Shown: one piece after another, positions 7,949 to 17,585 of the stretch | How the letters are laid out: each line of letters opens with the position of its first letter | Position numbering within the stretch: position 1 is the first letter of the stretch | From: Paenibacillus sp. JNUCC32 | GTDB lineage: Bacteria > Bacillota > Bacilli > Paenibacillales > Paenibacillaceae | NCBI RefSeq assembly: GCF_014863545.1 | Contig: NZ_CP062260.1 | Span: 6,101,501-6,165,500 of the forward strand | Length of the DNA: 64,000 nt | Direction: 5' to 3' | Notes under the pieces: generated by a model | Told to the model about the DNA's origin: nothing | The model's input: only the letters and a program-made list of their open reading frames with translations | Databases searched by the model: none | Translations under genes and position numbers: made by a program

Positions 7949-9628
7949 ATGAGAAAGACAAGAAAGTCGTTGCTGTTGATGATATCTTTGCTTTTGGTAC
8001 TGGTCACAGCTCTAGCAGGATGCGGAAAATCGGCAGATCCAGCCCCACCACCACCGGCAGCGAACAATGACGGCGAGAAGAAAACCGATCCGCCTGCAGA
8101 GGGGAATGGTGATGGCAAATGGGTACTCGGGGAGAAACCGCTGGAATTTACGGCGTATGCTCACTATGAGAACTCGGACTTCCCTAAATGGGAAAGTACG
8201 CCTATCGGTAAATATTTGAGCGAAGAGAAGCAAGTGAAAATCAATATGATTGCCGCTGCTGGAGCACATACCCAAAAGCTGAGCGCGATGATGGCTTCGG
8301 ATGATCTTCCGGATATGATCTGGACAGATCGTAACCATCCGGACATGGAGAGACTCCGTAAAGAGGGGAAATTGGTAGCTTATGATGATTACCTCGATAA
8401 ATATCCTAATCTGAAAACATGGATGGGCGATCTGAACATGCTTCGCTCCGATGACGGCAAGCTGTATATGTTCCCGAACTGGTATTCATCCAATCCGTAC
8501 GGTAACGCAGGTTACGTAGTTAACAAGAAGATCTACAAAGAGCTAGGCGAGCCGCCGCTTGAAACAACAGATGATTTATATAACTACTTGGTAAAGGTTA
8601 AAGAGAAGTATGGTAGCGAAATTGTTCCGTTCGAACCGCACCGTGCGCAGGAAAGACAGGGGCTCGGCGTGCTGTACACCGCATTCGGAGAAGGTGCGAG
8701 CTACACTAACCTTAACGCTAGTTTGCTTGCAGTTCCAAAGGACGGGAAGCTGACGCCTCTGCTAACGGATCCGGTATTCCGCGAGGCACAGAAATACATT
8801 GCTAAGCTATACAGAGAGAAGCTTATTTCTCAAGATGCCTTCAGCCAAACCGAGGATCAGATTTTAGAGAAAGTCATGACAGGACGAGTGGCCGTATTTG
8901 CAGGAGCTAGTCCAACTACGATGGCGGGCGAGGCGCAGCCGGAATTGACCAAGAATGATCCGGATAGCGGATATTTCATGATCTGGCCGATTCATAAGCC
9001 AGGTTTGGATAAGAATAAAATCTATCCGGGTACTTACACCAGTTTCGGATGGAATGCTGCTTATATTACAACAGCTGCCGAAGACCCTGAAGCGATCTTC
9101 GCATTCCTTGACTGGTATACAGGTCCTGAAGGAATGAATATTCAATACTTCGGACCAGAGGGCAAGAACTGGGATGGATTCGATGAGGAGGGCAAGCCGA
9201 ACTTCACGGAAAACTATGACCCGGCTGAAGTAGCGGAAATCCAATCCAAGAATGAACCTGTTATGTTCGTTGGGAATACGAGTTATATTGACCCTGCCAA
9301 ATACAAGTACATGGAGAAGCTTCCTTTCGAAGAGCAGGATTGGAGAACGCGTTACCAACAGACGATTACATGGCCTACGCAGTTAAACGTCACGGAATTT
9401 GCGAACCTGAATCCGGCTCCAGATTCAGATGAAGGGATTATCAAAACATCGGTAGACGAATTGTTCCTCGAAATCTATGCCAAATCGGTTATGGCGAAGA
9501 GCGATGAAGAAGTTGACAAAGTTCTTGATCAAGGCCATAAAGATTTGATGGATCTGGGCTACGATCAGCTATTAGAATGGCGTACGGCCAAATGGCAGGA
9601 GAACGTAGCTAAGCTGAACGGCAACTAA
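7949..9628 (+). CDS. Extracellular solute-binding lipoprotein of LplB/YtcP-type importer
   Basis: The 559-residue product begins with a lipoprotein signal peptide; the lipobox LAGC places the lipidated cysteine at residue 25. A Pro/Asn/Gly-rich linker (residues 28-50) precedes a large two-lobed binding domain. The length of about 560 residues, larger than the usual 420, is typical of the LplA/YtcQ family that partners LplB and LplC. It should capture an oligosaccharide outside the cell and hand it to the two permeases upstream. The downstream terminator closes the operon. The sugar cannot be inferred; neither glycosidase nor kinase genes are in this operon. Confidence 0.9.
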   Translation: MRKTRKSLLLMISLLLVLVTALAGCGKSADPAPPPPAANNDGEKKTDPPAEGNGDGKWVLGEKPLEFTAYAHYENSDFPKWESTPIGKYLSEEKQVKINMIAAAGAHTQKLSAMMASDDLPDMIWTDRNHPDMERLRKEGKLVAYDDYLDKYPNLKTWMGDLNMLRSDDGKLYMFPNWYSSNPYGNAGYVVNKKIYKELGEPPLETTDDLYNYLVKVKEKYGSEIVPFEPHRAQERQGLGVLYTAFGEGASYTNLNASLLAVPKDGKLTPLLTDPVFREAQKYIAKLYREKLISQDAFSQTEDQILEKVMTGRVAVFAGASPTTMAGEAQPELTKNDPDSGYFMIWPIHKPGLDKNKIYPGTYTSFGWNAAYITTAAEDPEAIFAFLDWYTGPEGMNIQYFGPEGKNWDGFDEEGKPNFTENYDPAEVAEIQSKNEPVMFVGNTSYIDPAKYKYMEKLPFEEQDWRTRYQQTITWPTQLNVTEFANLNPAPDSDEGIIKTSVDELFLEIYAKSVMAKSDEEVDKVLDQGHKDLMDLGYDQLLEWRTAKWQENVAKLNGN

Positions 9629-9655
9629 TTTAAACAAAGATGTCGCAGGTGAATT

Positions 9656-9696
9656 TCCCAAAGAACCCTCCAGGTTCTTTGGGAGATCTCTTTTTA
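9656..9696 (+). terminator. Terminator after the first ABC importer operon
   Basis: A 12-bp perfect stem (9656-9667 with 9673-9684, loop CTCCA) is followed by TCTCTTTTTATT. Confidence 0.85.
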
Positions 9697-9792
9697 TTAT
9701 GCATGTTTATTTTCTGCTTTTGTTAAATGCCTGTTTTAGATCGATTATACTATATGAATATGGATTTTTTTACAATGCCTGGAGGGATTCTC

Positions 9793-11367
9793 GTGTACAA
9801 GGTGCTGCTAGTGGATGATGAAGAGCTGGATCTTGAAGGAATGAAAAGGTTCATTCCTTGGCCTGATCTGGGTATGACCGTAGTGGGAAGCGTCAATAAT
9901 GCGTTGTCGGCATGTGAAATTATCAAGAACGAGGATATCGATATATTGGTCAGCGACGTGAATATGCCCTATATGTCCGGCCTTGAGCTTGCGCGTATTG
10001 CGCTTGAACATAAACCTAACATGCGAATCATATTTGTCAGCGGATATCAGGAGTTCAGTTATGTGCAGCAAGCGCTCTTATTGAAAGCGTACAGTTATGT
10101 TCTCAAGCCGATGAATGATAGAGAGCTCGTCGCTTCGTTAATTAAGGTGAAACGGGATCTTGATGAAGAAATCAAGCAGCGCGAAGTGGAGATGGCCTAT
10201 CAAGAGATGATTCCCATTGTCAAAAGCGATTTCCTTATACGTTTGCTTGAACGGGAAGAATCAGAAGAGTCGTTGACAATGATGAACTTTTCATATGAAT
10301 TCGACCAGTTGAAGTGGCCGATTCGTGTCGCTGTCATGGAGCTCGATAATGTTTCTTGGCGCCAAGCAGGGAGTCTTTCTTCCCAGAGGGAAATGGCGAG
10401 GAGATTTCTGCAAGGTATTCAAGAGACAATTACGGATAGTGGCATGCTTCCATACTGTAAGCTGTCCACGAAACGAGTAGCGATACTGCTTGAGGACAAT
10501 AACGCCACTCAAACGATGCGTACATTGATGGATAACGTTCAGCAGCATTTGACGACATCCATGACAACGGGGATTGGCGAACCCGTGCACACCTTGAATC
10601 AACTTCAGCTTTCATATAGGCAAGCTGTTGAAGCAGTGGAAGGCAAAATGTTTCTAGGCAAGGGAAGTATTATCAAGTACGAAGAGGTCTGTGCTGAGCC
10701 AGGAATGCTGGATGCCAGGATGCTTGATGAACGTATGAACGTCCTCTTAAAGGCGATGGAGGAATACGAGCTGGTCCAAATCTGTGATGAGCTAGAGAAG
10801 TTATTCGGTTCGATAAGGAATCTGCGCTCCCGATTTACCGTACGCAATATGTCGAACTATATTATATGGAAGCTCGAGCAATATTTAAGCAGTCGAAATG
10901 AAGATTTGTTTGACCTGTTAGGCATGGAGATTCATCATCTGGATATTTTGATGCAATTCGAAACCGTCAGTGATATTCGTTCTTGGTTTATACAGCATAT
11001 TTTCGAGATTTCCGAACGATTATTCGAGAAATCCAACTCAAAAGACGGCAAATTCATCCGCAGCGTTATCCAAATGATGAAAGAACGAATGAGTGAGAAT
11101 CTAACGATAAAGGATATTGCACAACATTTTTCTTTTTCGCCGAGCCATATCGGATTTTTGATTAAAGAGAGGTCGGGAAATACGTTTAATGAACTGCTTG
11201 TACAACTGCGTATGGAAAAAGCATGCGAATTGCTGAAACAGCCGGGCCTCAAAGTCTATGAAGTCGCCGATCAGGTAGGTTACCGCTATCTCCCATACTT
11301 CAGCCGACAATTCAAAGAAAAATTCGCGATGACACCCATGGAATATCGAAAGAGAGAATTGGGATGA
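9793..11367 (+). CDS. Response regulator with AraC-type output domain (YesN-like)
   Basis: The N-terminal receiver domain (residues 1-120) starts YKVLLVDDEELD, has the phospho-acceptor Asp55 in SDVNMPYMSGLE, and carries the conserved Lys in YVLKPM. A middle region of about 280 residues without a recognised fold follows. Two AraC-type helix-turn-helix motifs fill the last 100 residues (LTIKDIAQHFSFSPSHIGFL and VADQVGYRYLPYFSRQFKE). The frame opens at 9727, but GGAGGG at 9781-9786 selects the GTG at 9793. The gene overlaps the kinase gene by four bases, so the pair is translationally coupled. By family precedent it controls the sugar importer just upstream. Confidence 0.9.
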   Translation: MYKVLLVDDEELDLEGMKRFIPWPDLGMTVVGSVNNALSACEIIKNEDIDILVSDVNMPYMSGLELARIALEHKPNMRIIFVSGYQEFSYVQQALLLKAYSYVLKPMNDRELVASLIKVKRDLDEEIKQREVEMAYQEMIPIVKSDFLIRLLEREESEESLTMMNFSYEFDQLKWPIRVAVMELDNVSWRQAGSLSSQREMARRFLQGIQETITDSGMLPYCKLSTKRVAILLEDNNATQTMRTLMDNVQQHLTTSMTTGIGEPVHTLNQLQLSYRQAVEAVEGKMFLGKGSIIKYEEVCAEPGMLDARMLDERMNVLLKAMEEYELVQICDELEKLFGSIRNLRSRFTVRNMSNYIIWKLEQYLSSRNEDLFDLLGMEIHHLDILMQFETVSDIRSWFIQHIFEISERLFEKSNSKDGKFIRSVIQMMKERMSENLTIKDIAQHFSFSPSHIGFLIKERSGNTFNELLVQLRMEKACELLKQPGLKVYEVADQVGYRYLPYFSRQFKEKFAMTPMEYRKRELG

Positions 11368-13196
11368 ACCATCGCTGGATCCCATCGTCCAGACCAAACG
11401 ACAAGAAGCTGGGGTATATACCGATCGGCTACAAGCTCATGCTGACCTTCACGTTATTTATCCTGTTATTGGTTTCCGTGAACTTTTATATTTCTCACTC
11501 GATGTATGATGAGACCATGCGCAAACAGACCCGGGTAAACATCCAGGGAACGCTCAAGCAGATCCGAGATAATGTAGCCTATAAAGTAGATGATATCGTC
11601 CAGACTTCGGCGACATTGTACGATGATCCTACATTAGTTCAGAGCGTTCGCAGGAATTTATCGGGTACGGAGAATCATACCCGCATGAACAATGTCATTC
11701 TCCCGAAGTTAGAGAGCGCAGCGAAGGCGGTAGGCCTTAACTTAAGGCTATCCGTCTATTTTCATAATCAAACGGTGTACGAGAAGTATAAAAATTGGGA
11801 CAGCGAAAGAAATAAAGATTTCAACGAACAAACCTATGACATTTACCACATGAACCGAATTCTAGGTGAGTTTTGGTACTTCATACTGCCGGAAGAGAAA
11901 TACAATGCAACGATGATGTGGAAGCAGGTAGAAGAGGATGAGCGGGATGGACGGATCTCGATGATTCGACGCATGGTGGATATGAATAATCCGCTCGAGA
12001 TCAAAGAGGTGGGAATCATGCGGTTCAGTGTTCGTTTGTCACAACTGTTCGATAGCGTGGATTACACGAAGCTCGGCGACGGAAGTATGTTATCGGTGCT
12101 GGATCCCTTCGGGAATGTGGTGTTTACTTCCGGCCAATTTGTTGAAGACAGCAGCCAAACCTCCGTCAAGGCAAATCATGATGCGGATGTAGCAGCATAT
12201 GATAAGAACAATTATTTGATCATCGAAGAAGATTTGCCACAGAAGAATTGGAAGATTGTTGCTGAGGTTCCGCTTAACATTATTGAACAGGAAGCGAAGA
12301 GGGTACGAACCGTTTTGATTGTGATTTGTATCATCTGCGTCGTGTTGTTTACATATATGGGGTATGTTATCTCCCAGTCCTTCTCTAAGCGGATCATGAA
12401 GATTGTAGGGGTACTCAATGCATTTAGGGAAGGCGATTTGCATAAACGGATCACGTACCGGGGAAAAGGGGAGTTCTCTCAAATTGCGAATGCCTTGAAT
12501 GCGATGGGCGAGGATATCGAAGCGTTAATAAAAGAAGTGTATTTGACCCAACTTCAAAAAAAGGAAGCGGAGCTTGAAATGCTGCAATCGCAGATCAACC
12601 CTCATTTCTTATACAATACGCTATCATCTATAAATCAGCTTGCAAAATTCGGGGAAACGGAGAAGCTCCAGGATATGGTTGTGCAACTGGCACAATTTTA
12701 TCGGCTTACATTAAATTCAGGAAGAATATTGATACCCATAGCATCCGAGATTGAGCAGGCCAATGCGTATCTGGACATCCAGAAGGTAAAATATGGCCAG
12801 CGCATGGAAGTCACTTTTGATATCGATACGAATATATGGCCTTACGAGACCATTAAGCTGATCCTCCAGCCCTTTATTGAGAATGTGCTGAAGCATGCTT
12901 GGAGTGGAGATCGCATTCATATTCGGATTTCGGTTCACAAGGAAGGCGACGATATTCTGTACCGGATCATAGATGATGGTCTAGGCATGAAGCAGGAGCG
13001 AATACAGGAGATATTCGATCCCCGGGATAACAGCCATACCGGCTGCGGCATCCGCAACATTGACCAGCGGGTGAAGCTGCATTACGGGAGCGAGTACGGC
13101 GTGTCCATCTTCAGCAAAGTCGGAATCGGGACCTCGGTTCAAATACGCATACCTGCAAGAGAGAGAAATGCTAACCCGGATAAGAGAGGGGGATAG
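11364..13196 (+). CDS. Sensor histidine kinase (YesM-like)
   Basis: A 610-residue membrane kinase. The first membrane helix lies near residues 24-44, a large extracellular sensor (dCache-like) spans residues 45-310, the second helix about 315-338, and a HAMP linker about 340-395. The phospho-acceptor His414 lies in QINPHFLYNTLSS, the signature of the His-kinase (LytS/YesM) family, and the HATPase domain follows (N-box FIENVLKHAW, G-box GLGM and GCGIRN). It is co-transcribed after its regulator, the reverse of the common kinase-first order. By analogy it senses an extracellular sugar. Confidence 0.92.
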   Translation: MNHRWIPSSRPNDKKLGYIPIGYKLMLTFTLFILLLVSVNFYISHSMYDETMRKQTRVNIQGTLKQIRDNVAYKVDDIVQTSATLYDDPTLVQSVRRNLSGTENHTRMNNVILPKLESAAKAVGLNLRLSVYFHNQTVYEKYKNWDSERNKDFNEQTYDIYHMNRILGEFWYFILPEEKYNATMMWKQVEEDERDGRISMIRRMVDMNNPLEIKEVGIMRFSVRLSQLFDSVDYTKLGDGSMLSVLDPFGNVVFTSGQFVEDSSQTSVKANHDADVAAYDKNNYLIIEEDLPQKNWKIVAEVPLNIIEQEAKRVRTVLIVICIICVVLFTYMGYVISQSFSKRIMKIVGVLNAFREGDLHKRITYRGKGEFSQIANALNAMGEDIEALIKEVYLTQLQKKEAELEMLQSQINPHFLYNTLSSINQLAKFGETEKLQDMVVQLAQFYRLTLNSGRILIPIASEIEQANAYLDIQKVKYGQRMEVTFDIDTNIWPYETIKLILQPFIENVLKHAWSGDRIHIRISVHKEGDDILYRIIDDGLGMKQERIQEIFDPRDNSHTGCGIRNIDQRVKLHYGSEYGVSIFSKVGIGTSVQIRIPARERNANPDKRGG

Positions 13197-13214
13197 ACGG
13201 GAGCCCCGGACCAG

Positions 13215-13247
13215 AGCGGTTCCTCGTGAAGCGGGGATCCGCTTTTT
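13215..13247 (+). terminator. Terminator after the two-component operon
   Basis: A 12-bp stem (AGCGGTTCCTCG with CGGGGATCCGCT, one mismatch and one G-T pair) with a five-base loop is followed by TTTTT. Confidence 0.7.
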
Positions 13248-13419
13248 AGCGCCTGTTCGCTGTTAAGGTAAAGCGTCAATGAGTGTGCTTGCTAAAAATG
13301 GATCTCTCAAGCGATACTAGGATTTGGGCGATAAGAAATGACAAGCATTGTGCATTCATACAGGTTATAGGAGTATCAAAATAGAAGGCCTTTGCCTCTT
13401 TCCTTTAAGAAGAATTTAT

Positions 13420-13444
13420 AAAAGCCCGCATGGGCTTTTTTTTA
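13420..13444 (+). terminator. Second terminator-like hairpin in the 13.2-13.6 kb gap
   Basis: AAAAGCCC-GCAT-GGGCTTTT is followed by further T residues. It lies 170 bp beyond the first terminator. The stretch between the two (13250-13415) holds no gene that I can see, so this hairpin either backs up the first one or ends a short unrecognised transcript. Confidence 0.7.
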
Positions 13445-13470
13445 ATATATTAGAATTTATAAAGTTTTTT

Positions 13471-13528
13471 GGGGTCCCCGCAAAGTATTTGGAATAAGCA
13501 TCGGAGCGCAGGCTCCATTTTGTGGGGC
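13471..13528 (+). repeat. Compact hairpin element, possible dispersed intergenic repeat
   Basis: Outer arms CCCCGCAAA (13476-13484) and TTTTGTGGGG (13518-13527) can pair, and inside them GGAGC/GCTCC forms a second hairpin (13503-13516). The self-contained 57-base fold sits in a non-coding gap after two terminators. It looks like the small structured repeats scattered between genes in related genomes, but only one copy is in the window. Confidence 0.4.
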
Positions 13529-13584
13529 TATTTTAGGTTTTATGCGTAAATATACTGCTGCGAGGCTGCTGGGAGATAATAAAC

Positions 13585-14838
13585 ATGAAATGGTTGGAGC
13601 AGTACCCTAAGGAAGTAAAAGGTTTTCTTGTTGCAAGTCTCGTTGCCTCCGCAGGCGGCTCCTTGATGTGGCCGCTGACAACGATGTACGTATTCGACGA
13701 GCTGGGACGCAGCATGCAGGATGCTGGCTTTGTCATCTTGATTCAGTCCATGGGGGGCATCGCGGGTCAGCTCCTTGGCGGCGCGTTATATCACCGGGTC
13801 GGGGTGAAGAAGCTGATCGTGGGCTCGCTCCTGCTGAACGCCCTCGGATTGTTCACCCTTCCGTTCATTAACGGATTATGGGGCTTGTTCATCGCGATGA
13901 TGGGCTTCATCGGATTCTGCAACGCCGTATCGATGCCGGCCATCCAGGCCTTTATCGGCTTCCGGTTCGCCGATCGGCGGGGCGAATTGTTTAACGTCAT
14001 CTATGTTGCCAATAATATCGGCGTAGCCTTGGGAACGGCCATGAGCGGGTTCCTGGCGGAGATATCGTATCATTTAAGCTTTGTCTTAAACGGCGTCACG
14101 TCTTTCGGCTTTGCGATTTTCTTCCTGTCTTACCTGACGAAGCTGGGCGGAACGAGCGCGTCCGACGGGTCGCATCATCCGCAGCCCAAGAGTCCGCTTC
14201 CGGCGGGGCCCGGCGCTTGGGCACTGCTTGGGAACACCCGCATCTATCTCTTTATGGGACTAGGCTCGCTGTTCCTATGGTTCGGCAATTCCATCTGGAA
14301 CACGGGCGTGTCTCCGTTTATCATCTCGGAGGGGATGTCCAAGACGGCTTACGGTTATTTGTGGACGCTGAACGGGATCTTGATTTTCGCCGCGCAGCCG
14401 CTGACCAATGCCATCAAGCGATGGGCGGCCCGCACAGAGAGCAGTCAGATGACCGCGAGCGCCTTGTTCTATCTGGCGGCTTATGTTGTTATCGTGGCGA
14501 TGCACAGCTATCCGGGCATGATCCTTGCGATGGTGCTGGCCACATTGGGCGAAATGCTGATTTCGCCAGCGATCCCGGCTTTTATTTCGGAACGTGCGGG
14601 ACAAGCCGCTCCGTTCTATATCGGCGTGACCGGCGGCATGGGAGCCGCCGGCCGGGTGATCGGGCCTTATATCATGGGAACGATGTATGACGGCGGCGGA
14701 CTGACCCCGGTGGCGTGGTTGGCCGCGGGAGTTGCCGTATTGTCATTCCTGTCGTTTGCGGTGCATGCCCGGCTTAGCAGGGACAGGGGGCTGGGCCACG
14801 ACCGTCATGACAAGAGGGAACGCCAACTTAACGCTTAG
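13585..14838 (+). CDS. MFS transporter (drug-exporter type)
   Basis: A 417-residue major facilitator with twelve predicted membrane helices. It begins MKWLEQYPKEVKGFLVASLV, has the family motif-A-like stretch GGALYHRVGVKKLI between helices 2 and 3, and a central polar loop (residues about 190-210, rich in Ser/His/Pro). The GXXXD-like RVIGPYIMG region near helix 11 resembles the antiporter motif of DHA1 exporters. The ATG at 13585 follows a GGGAG site. It stands alone between two terminators, so it is probably monocistronic. Substrate is unknown; a sugar or drug exporter are both possible. Confidence 0.82.
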   Translation: MKWLEQYPKEVKGFLVASLVASAGGSLMWPLTTMYVFDELGRSMQDAGFVILIQSMGGIAGQLLGGALYHRVGVKKLIVGSLLLNALGLFTLPFINGLWGLFIAMMGFIGFCNAVSMPAIQAFIGFRFADRRGELFNVIYVANNIGVALGTAMSGFLAEISYHLSFVLNGVTSFGFAIFFLSYLTKLGGTSASDGSHHPQPKSPLPAGPGAWALLGNTRIYLFMGLGSLFLWFGNSIWNTGVSPFIISEGMSKTAYGYLWTLNGILIFAAQPLTNAIKRWAARTESSQMTASALFYLAAYVVIVAMHSYPGMILAMVLATLGEMLISPAIPAFISERAGQAAPFYIGVTGGMGAAGRVIGPYIMGTMYDGGGLTPVAWLAAGVAVLSFLSFAVHARLSRDRGLGHDRHDKRERQLNA

Positions 14839-14877
14839 CGCACTAATAAAGTGACGGATCATGACAGAACCATATTA

Positions 14878-14912
14878 AGCAGCAGGCATGCTTCGGAGCC
14901 TGCTGCTTTTTT
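14878..14912 (+). terminator. Terminator after MFS gene
   Basis: A 10-bp perfect stem (AGCAGCAGGC with GCCTGCTGCT) is followed by six T residues. Confidence 0.88.
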
Positions 14913-14976
14913 GCCAGCGATTCATAGCTTACAGCCCTTGTCAAAGAAACGCCTTACAAAAAAAATAAAAAGGATA

Positions 14977-15005
14977 TTGAAATCGCTCTCAGGGGGAGCT
15001 ATAAT
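14977..15005 (+). promoter_or_regulatory. Sigma-A-type promoter of the beta-1,2-glucan locus
   Basis: TTGAAA (14977-14982) and TATAAT (15000-15005) are separated by 17 bp. The expected transcription start, near 15012, falls at the edge of the first LacI-type palindrome. The transcript would have a leader of about 270 nt before the binding-protein gene. Confidence 0.75.
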
Positions 15006-15012
15006 GAACGTG

Positions 15013-15026
15013 TCGAAACGTTTCAA
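15013..15026 (+). promoter_or_regulatory. LacI-family operator 1
   Basis: TCGAAACGTTTCAA is a near-perfect palindrome with the central CG typical of LacI-family sites. It directly follows the -10 box, so bound repressor would block initiation. It is one of four near-identical sites in this locus. Confidence 0.7.
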
Positions 15027-15196
15027 AACGAAATACGTTTTTTGAATTTATCAAGCAAGCAATCTTCTTATTTTGTTTACACAAGAGCATGATTATCCTT
15101 AGGATAACCATGGAAAGGTGCTCCATAGGGGGAATGAAGAGACATTAGGATTATAGAAATAACCTTTATCCGGCGTCTTTATTTTTTCGAATAAAA

Positions 15197-15210
15197 TCGA
15201 AACGTTTCGA
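15197..15210 (+). promoter_or_regulatory. LacI-family operator 2
   Basis: TCGAAACGTTTCGA is a perfect 14-bp palindrome, 184 bp after operator 1 and 75 bp before the binding-protein start codon. A further half-site (ACGTTTCGC) occurs at 15241. The paired arrangement would allow a repression loop. Confidence 0.7.
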
Positions 15211-15284
15211 AGTAAGTGCTTTCAATTTATGTTTTGCATTACGTTTCGCATGCTGGTAAACATTAAAAACGGGGTGAATGTAGA

Positions 15285-16532
15285 ATGAGAAAAAAATCAA
15301 TATTGTGGACGTTGGCAGCATTGCTGGTGTTCTCGGTCGTATTAGCCGGATGCTCGGGCGGGTCTGAGAAAGCAGACGGAGGCAGCGAAGGCGGTGGCAA
15401 GAAGGAACTGAAAGTCTGGTTGATGGGTGACGAAACGGACGAAACCTTGATTAAGCAATACGAAGAGAAGAATCCCGGCGTAAAGGTAAGCGTTCAATCC
15501 ATTCCTTGGGGAAGCGCGCATGACAAGCTGTTGACGGCGGTTGCTTCGAAGAGCGGCCCGGACGTCGTGCAGATGGGTACAACCTGGATCCCTGAATTCG
15601 CGCAAGCCGGCGCTTTGCTTGACTTGACGCCGTACCTTGAGCAATATCCGAATTTGAAGCCGGAGAATTATTTCGACGGTGCCGTTCAAACGATGAGTTA
15701 CGACGACAAGGTTGTCGGCATTCCGTGGTACGTGGAAACACGCGTATTGTTCTACCGTACCGATATTCTTGCTGAAGTAGGCTATCCTGAAGGTCCTAAG
15801 ACTTGGGATGAGATGAAGGATGCCGGCCAGAAACTGGCAGCCAGAGGCAATGGCAATTACGCGATCACCATCGATGCCAAAGATATGAACTACCTGTCCA
15901 TGTTTGCTTGGCAGAATGGAAGCGCTATGATCGACGAGAACCGCAAGCCTCATTTCAACGAGCCGGAATTCATGGGAGCCATGGAATACCTGAAGAGCTT
16001 CTACGACACAGGCATGACGCCGCTTGCGAGCGATTTGGATCTGTTTGCCGCATTTAAGGACGGACAGTTCCCGATGTTCATCAGCGGTCCTTGGATGATT
16101 CAAGGCGTGAAGGATAAAGCGCCTGAGATTGAGGGTAAATGGGCAACCACAACCCTTCCTGCAAAAGAAAACAACGCATCGTTCCTTGGCGGAGCTAACA
16201 TGTCCGTATTCAGCAGCACCAAAAATGCAGATGAAGCCGTTAAATTCATCTCCTTCATGAGCGAACAAGAATCGCAGCTGACCAACTACGATGTATCCAA
16301 AAACTTGCCTGCGATTAAGAGCGCATGGGAAGACAAACGCTTTGAAGATCCGATCTTCGCTACATTCGGAAAACAGCTTGAGAACGCCAGACCTGTTCCG
16401 TTCATCAAAGAGTGGGATGCGGTTTCCCAAGAAGCCATCGGTGCCTTTGAAAGAATCACGGTGGGCGGTGCGGACATCAAGACCGAAATGGATCAGTTGA
16501 ACGCGAAGGCTACCGAAATTCTATCCAAATAA
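15285..16532 (+). CDS. Sugar-binding lipoprotein, probable beta-1,2-glucooligosaccharide binder
   Basis: A 415-residue type-1 carbohydrate-binding lipoprotein. The lipobox LAGC sets the lipidated Cys at residue 23, followed by a Gly/Ser-rich linker and then a two-lobed fold beginning KELKVWLMGDETDE. The sequence TFNPGV-like stretch YEEKNPGVKVSVQSIPW is typical of family 1 binding proteins. The start follows GGGGTGA. It opens the operon whose downstream enzymes point to sophorooligosaccharides; in Listeria innocua a protein in the equivalent position (Lin1841) binds these sugars (from memory). The family assignment is firm; the ligand is inferred from context. Confidence 0.88.
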   Translation: MRKKSILWTLAALLVFSVVLAGCSGGSEKADGGSEGGGKKELKVWLMGDETDETLIKQYEEKNPGVKVSVQSIPWGSAHDKLLTAVASKSGPDVVQMGTTWIPEFAQAGALLDLTPYLEQYPNLKPENYFDGAVQTMSYDDKVVGIPWYVETRVLFYRTDILAEVGYPEGPKTWDEMKDAGQKLAARGNGNYAITIDAKDMNYLSMFAWQNGSAMIDENRKPHFNEPEFMGAMEYLKSFYDTGMTPLASDLDLFAAFKDGQFPMFISGPWMIQGVKDKAPEIEGKWATTTLPAKENNASFLGGANMSVFSSTKNADEAVKFISFMSEQESQLTNYDVSKNLPAIKSAWEDKRFEDPIFATFGKQLENARPVPFIKEWDAVSQEAIGAFERITVGGADIKTEMDQLNAKATEILSK

Positions 16533-16640
16533 CAAAAGCGTGTAACGCAGCCCGGCTTGTTTCTTCAGACGATGATGAAACAAGCCTGACTGCTTCCATA
16601 GCGTATCATCGAAACCCATATTTGCAGGAGGTGAATGACA

Positions 16641-17540
16641 TTGCAGAACTTTATCAAGCGCTTTAACCGCTATAAGTACCCTTATATGTTTATTGCGCCC
16701 GCGCTGGTGCTGCTTCTGACGTTCTCAATCATTCCGATCATCATTGCGCTTGTCATCAGCTTCACGAACATCGACCTGGCGGGTCTCGCCAATTACTCCA
16801 ATATTGAAGCCGTCGGCTTCGATAACTTCATGAATGTATTTAAAGATCCGGTTTTCCTGAAATCCATGTTTAACACCATGTTCTATGTTATTATCGGAGT
16901 TCCGCTTGTCGTTATGCTTGCCATGGGCGCTGCATTGCTGCTTAACTATGGCACGGGATGGCTGTTCAAGACATTCCGCGTTGTTTATTACATGCCTTCC
17001 ATTACGAATATTGTGGCGGTCGCGGTTGTTTGGGGTTACCTCTATAACAGCCATTATGGCCTCTTTAACCATATGTTATCCTGGTTTGGTATTCCCGCGC
17101 AGCAGTGGCTGAATGATCCCACGCTTGCCAAGTTATCGCTGATCCTTCTGGCTGTATGGAAATCGATCGGTCTTAACATGATTATATTCCTTGCTGCCCT
17201 CCAGGGCATTCCGCGTTCCTATTATGAAGCGGCGGAGATCGATGGAGCGAGCAAGTGGAAGAAGCTGTTGTACATCACCGTTCCGCTGCTGAGCTTTGCG
17301 ACCTTCTTTGTCACGATTACGACGCTGATCGGCTGGATTCAGTTCTTCGAAGAGCCGCTGGTGATGACCAAGGGCGGACCGCTGAATTCCACGATGTCGA
17401 TGGCCCTCTTCATATACAACAATGGCTTCCAGCTCAGTAATTTCGGTTATGCGGCCGCAGGATCGTTTGTGCTCTTCTTCATTATCATTGTTGTGACGAT
17501 CGCGCAATTCGCAGTCAAGAAAAAAGATGTCGAGTATTAA
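16641..17540 (+). CDS. Sugar ABC importer permease, MalF/UgpA type
   Basis: This permease of about 299 residues has six membrane helices; the EAA loop reads YYEAAEIDGASKWKKLLYIT (around residues 194-213). It begins with a short basic tail and then the first helix (PYMFIAPALVLLLTFSIIPI). The frame can start at ATG 16635, but GGAGGTGA (16627-16634) touches that codon, whereas TTG at 16641 has proper spacing, so TTG is preferred. It lies 108 bp after the binding lipoprotein and 45 bp before its partner permease. No ATPase gene is present in the locus; a shared MsmX-type ATPase is expected. Confidence 0.9.
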   Translation: MQNFIKRFNRYKYPYMFIAPALVLLLTFSIIPIIIALVISFTNIDLAGLANYSNIEAVGFDNFMNVFKDPVFLKSMFNTMFYVIIGVPLVVMLAMGAALLLNYGTGWLFKTFRVVYYMPSITNIVAVAVVWGYLYNSHYGLFNHMLSWFGIPAQQWLNDPTLAKLSLILLAVWKSIGLNMIIFLAALQGIPRSYYEAAEIDGASKWKKLLYITVPLLSFATFFVTITTLIGWIQFFEEPLVMTKGGPLNSTMSMALFIYNNGFQLSNFGYAAAGSFVLFFIIIVVTIAQFAVKKKDVEY

Positions 17541-17585
17541 GATGCAAGCGATGTTCCGTATCGTAACTGAAGGAGGCTTTAGGGT

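Noticed and set aside
14851..15045. A 64-codon plus-strand frame in the gap before the sugar-binding protein
   Set aside because: It spans the MFS terminator, the promoter and the first operator; there is no ribosome site at its start.
15342..16430. A 362-codon minus-strand frame opposite the sugar-binding lipoprotein
   Set aside because: Shadow of a well-supported lipoprotein gene; composition is typical of antisense reading.
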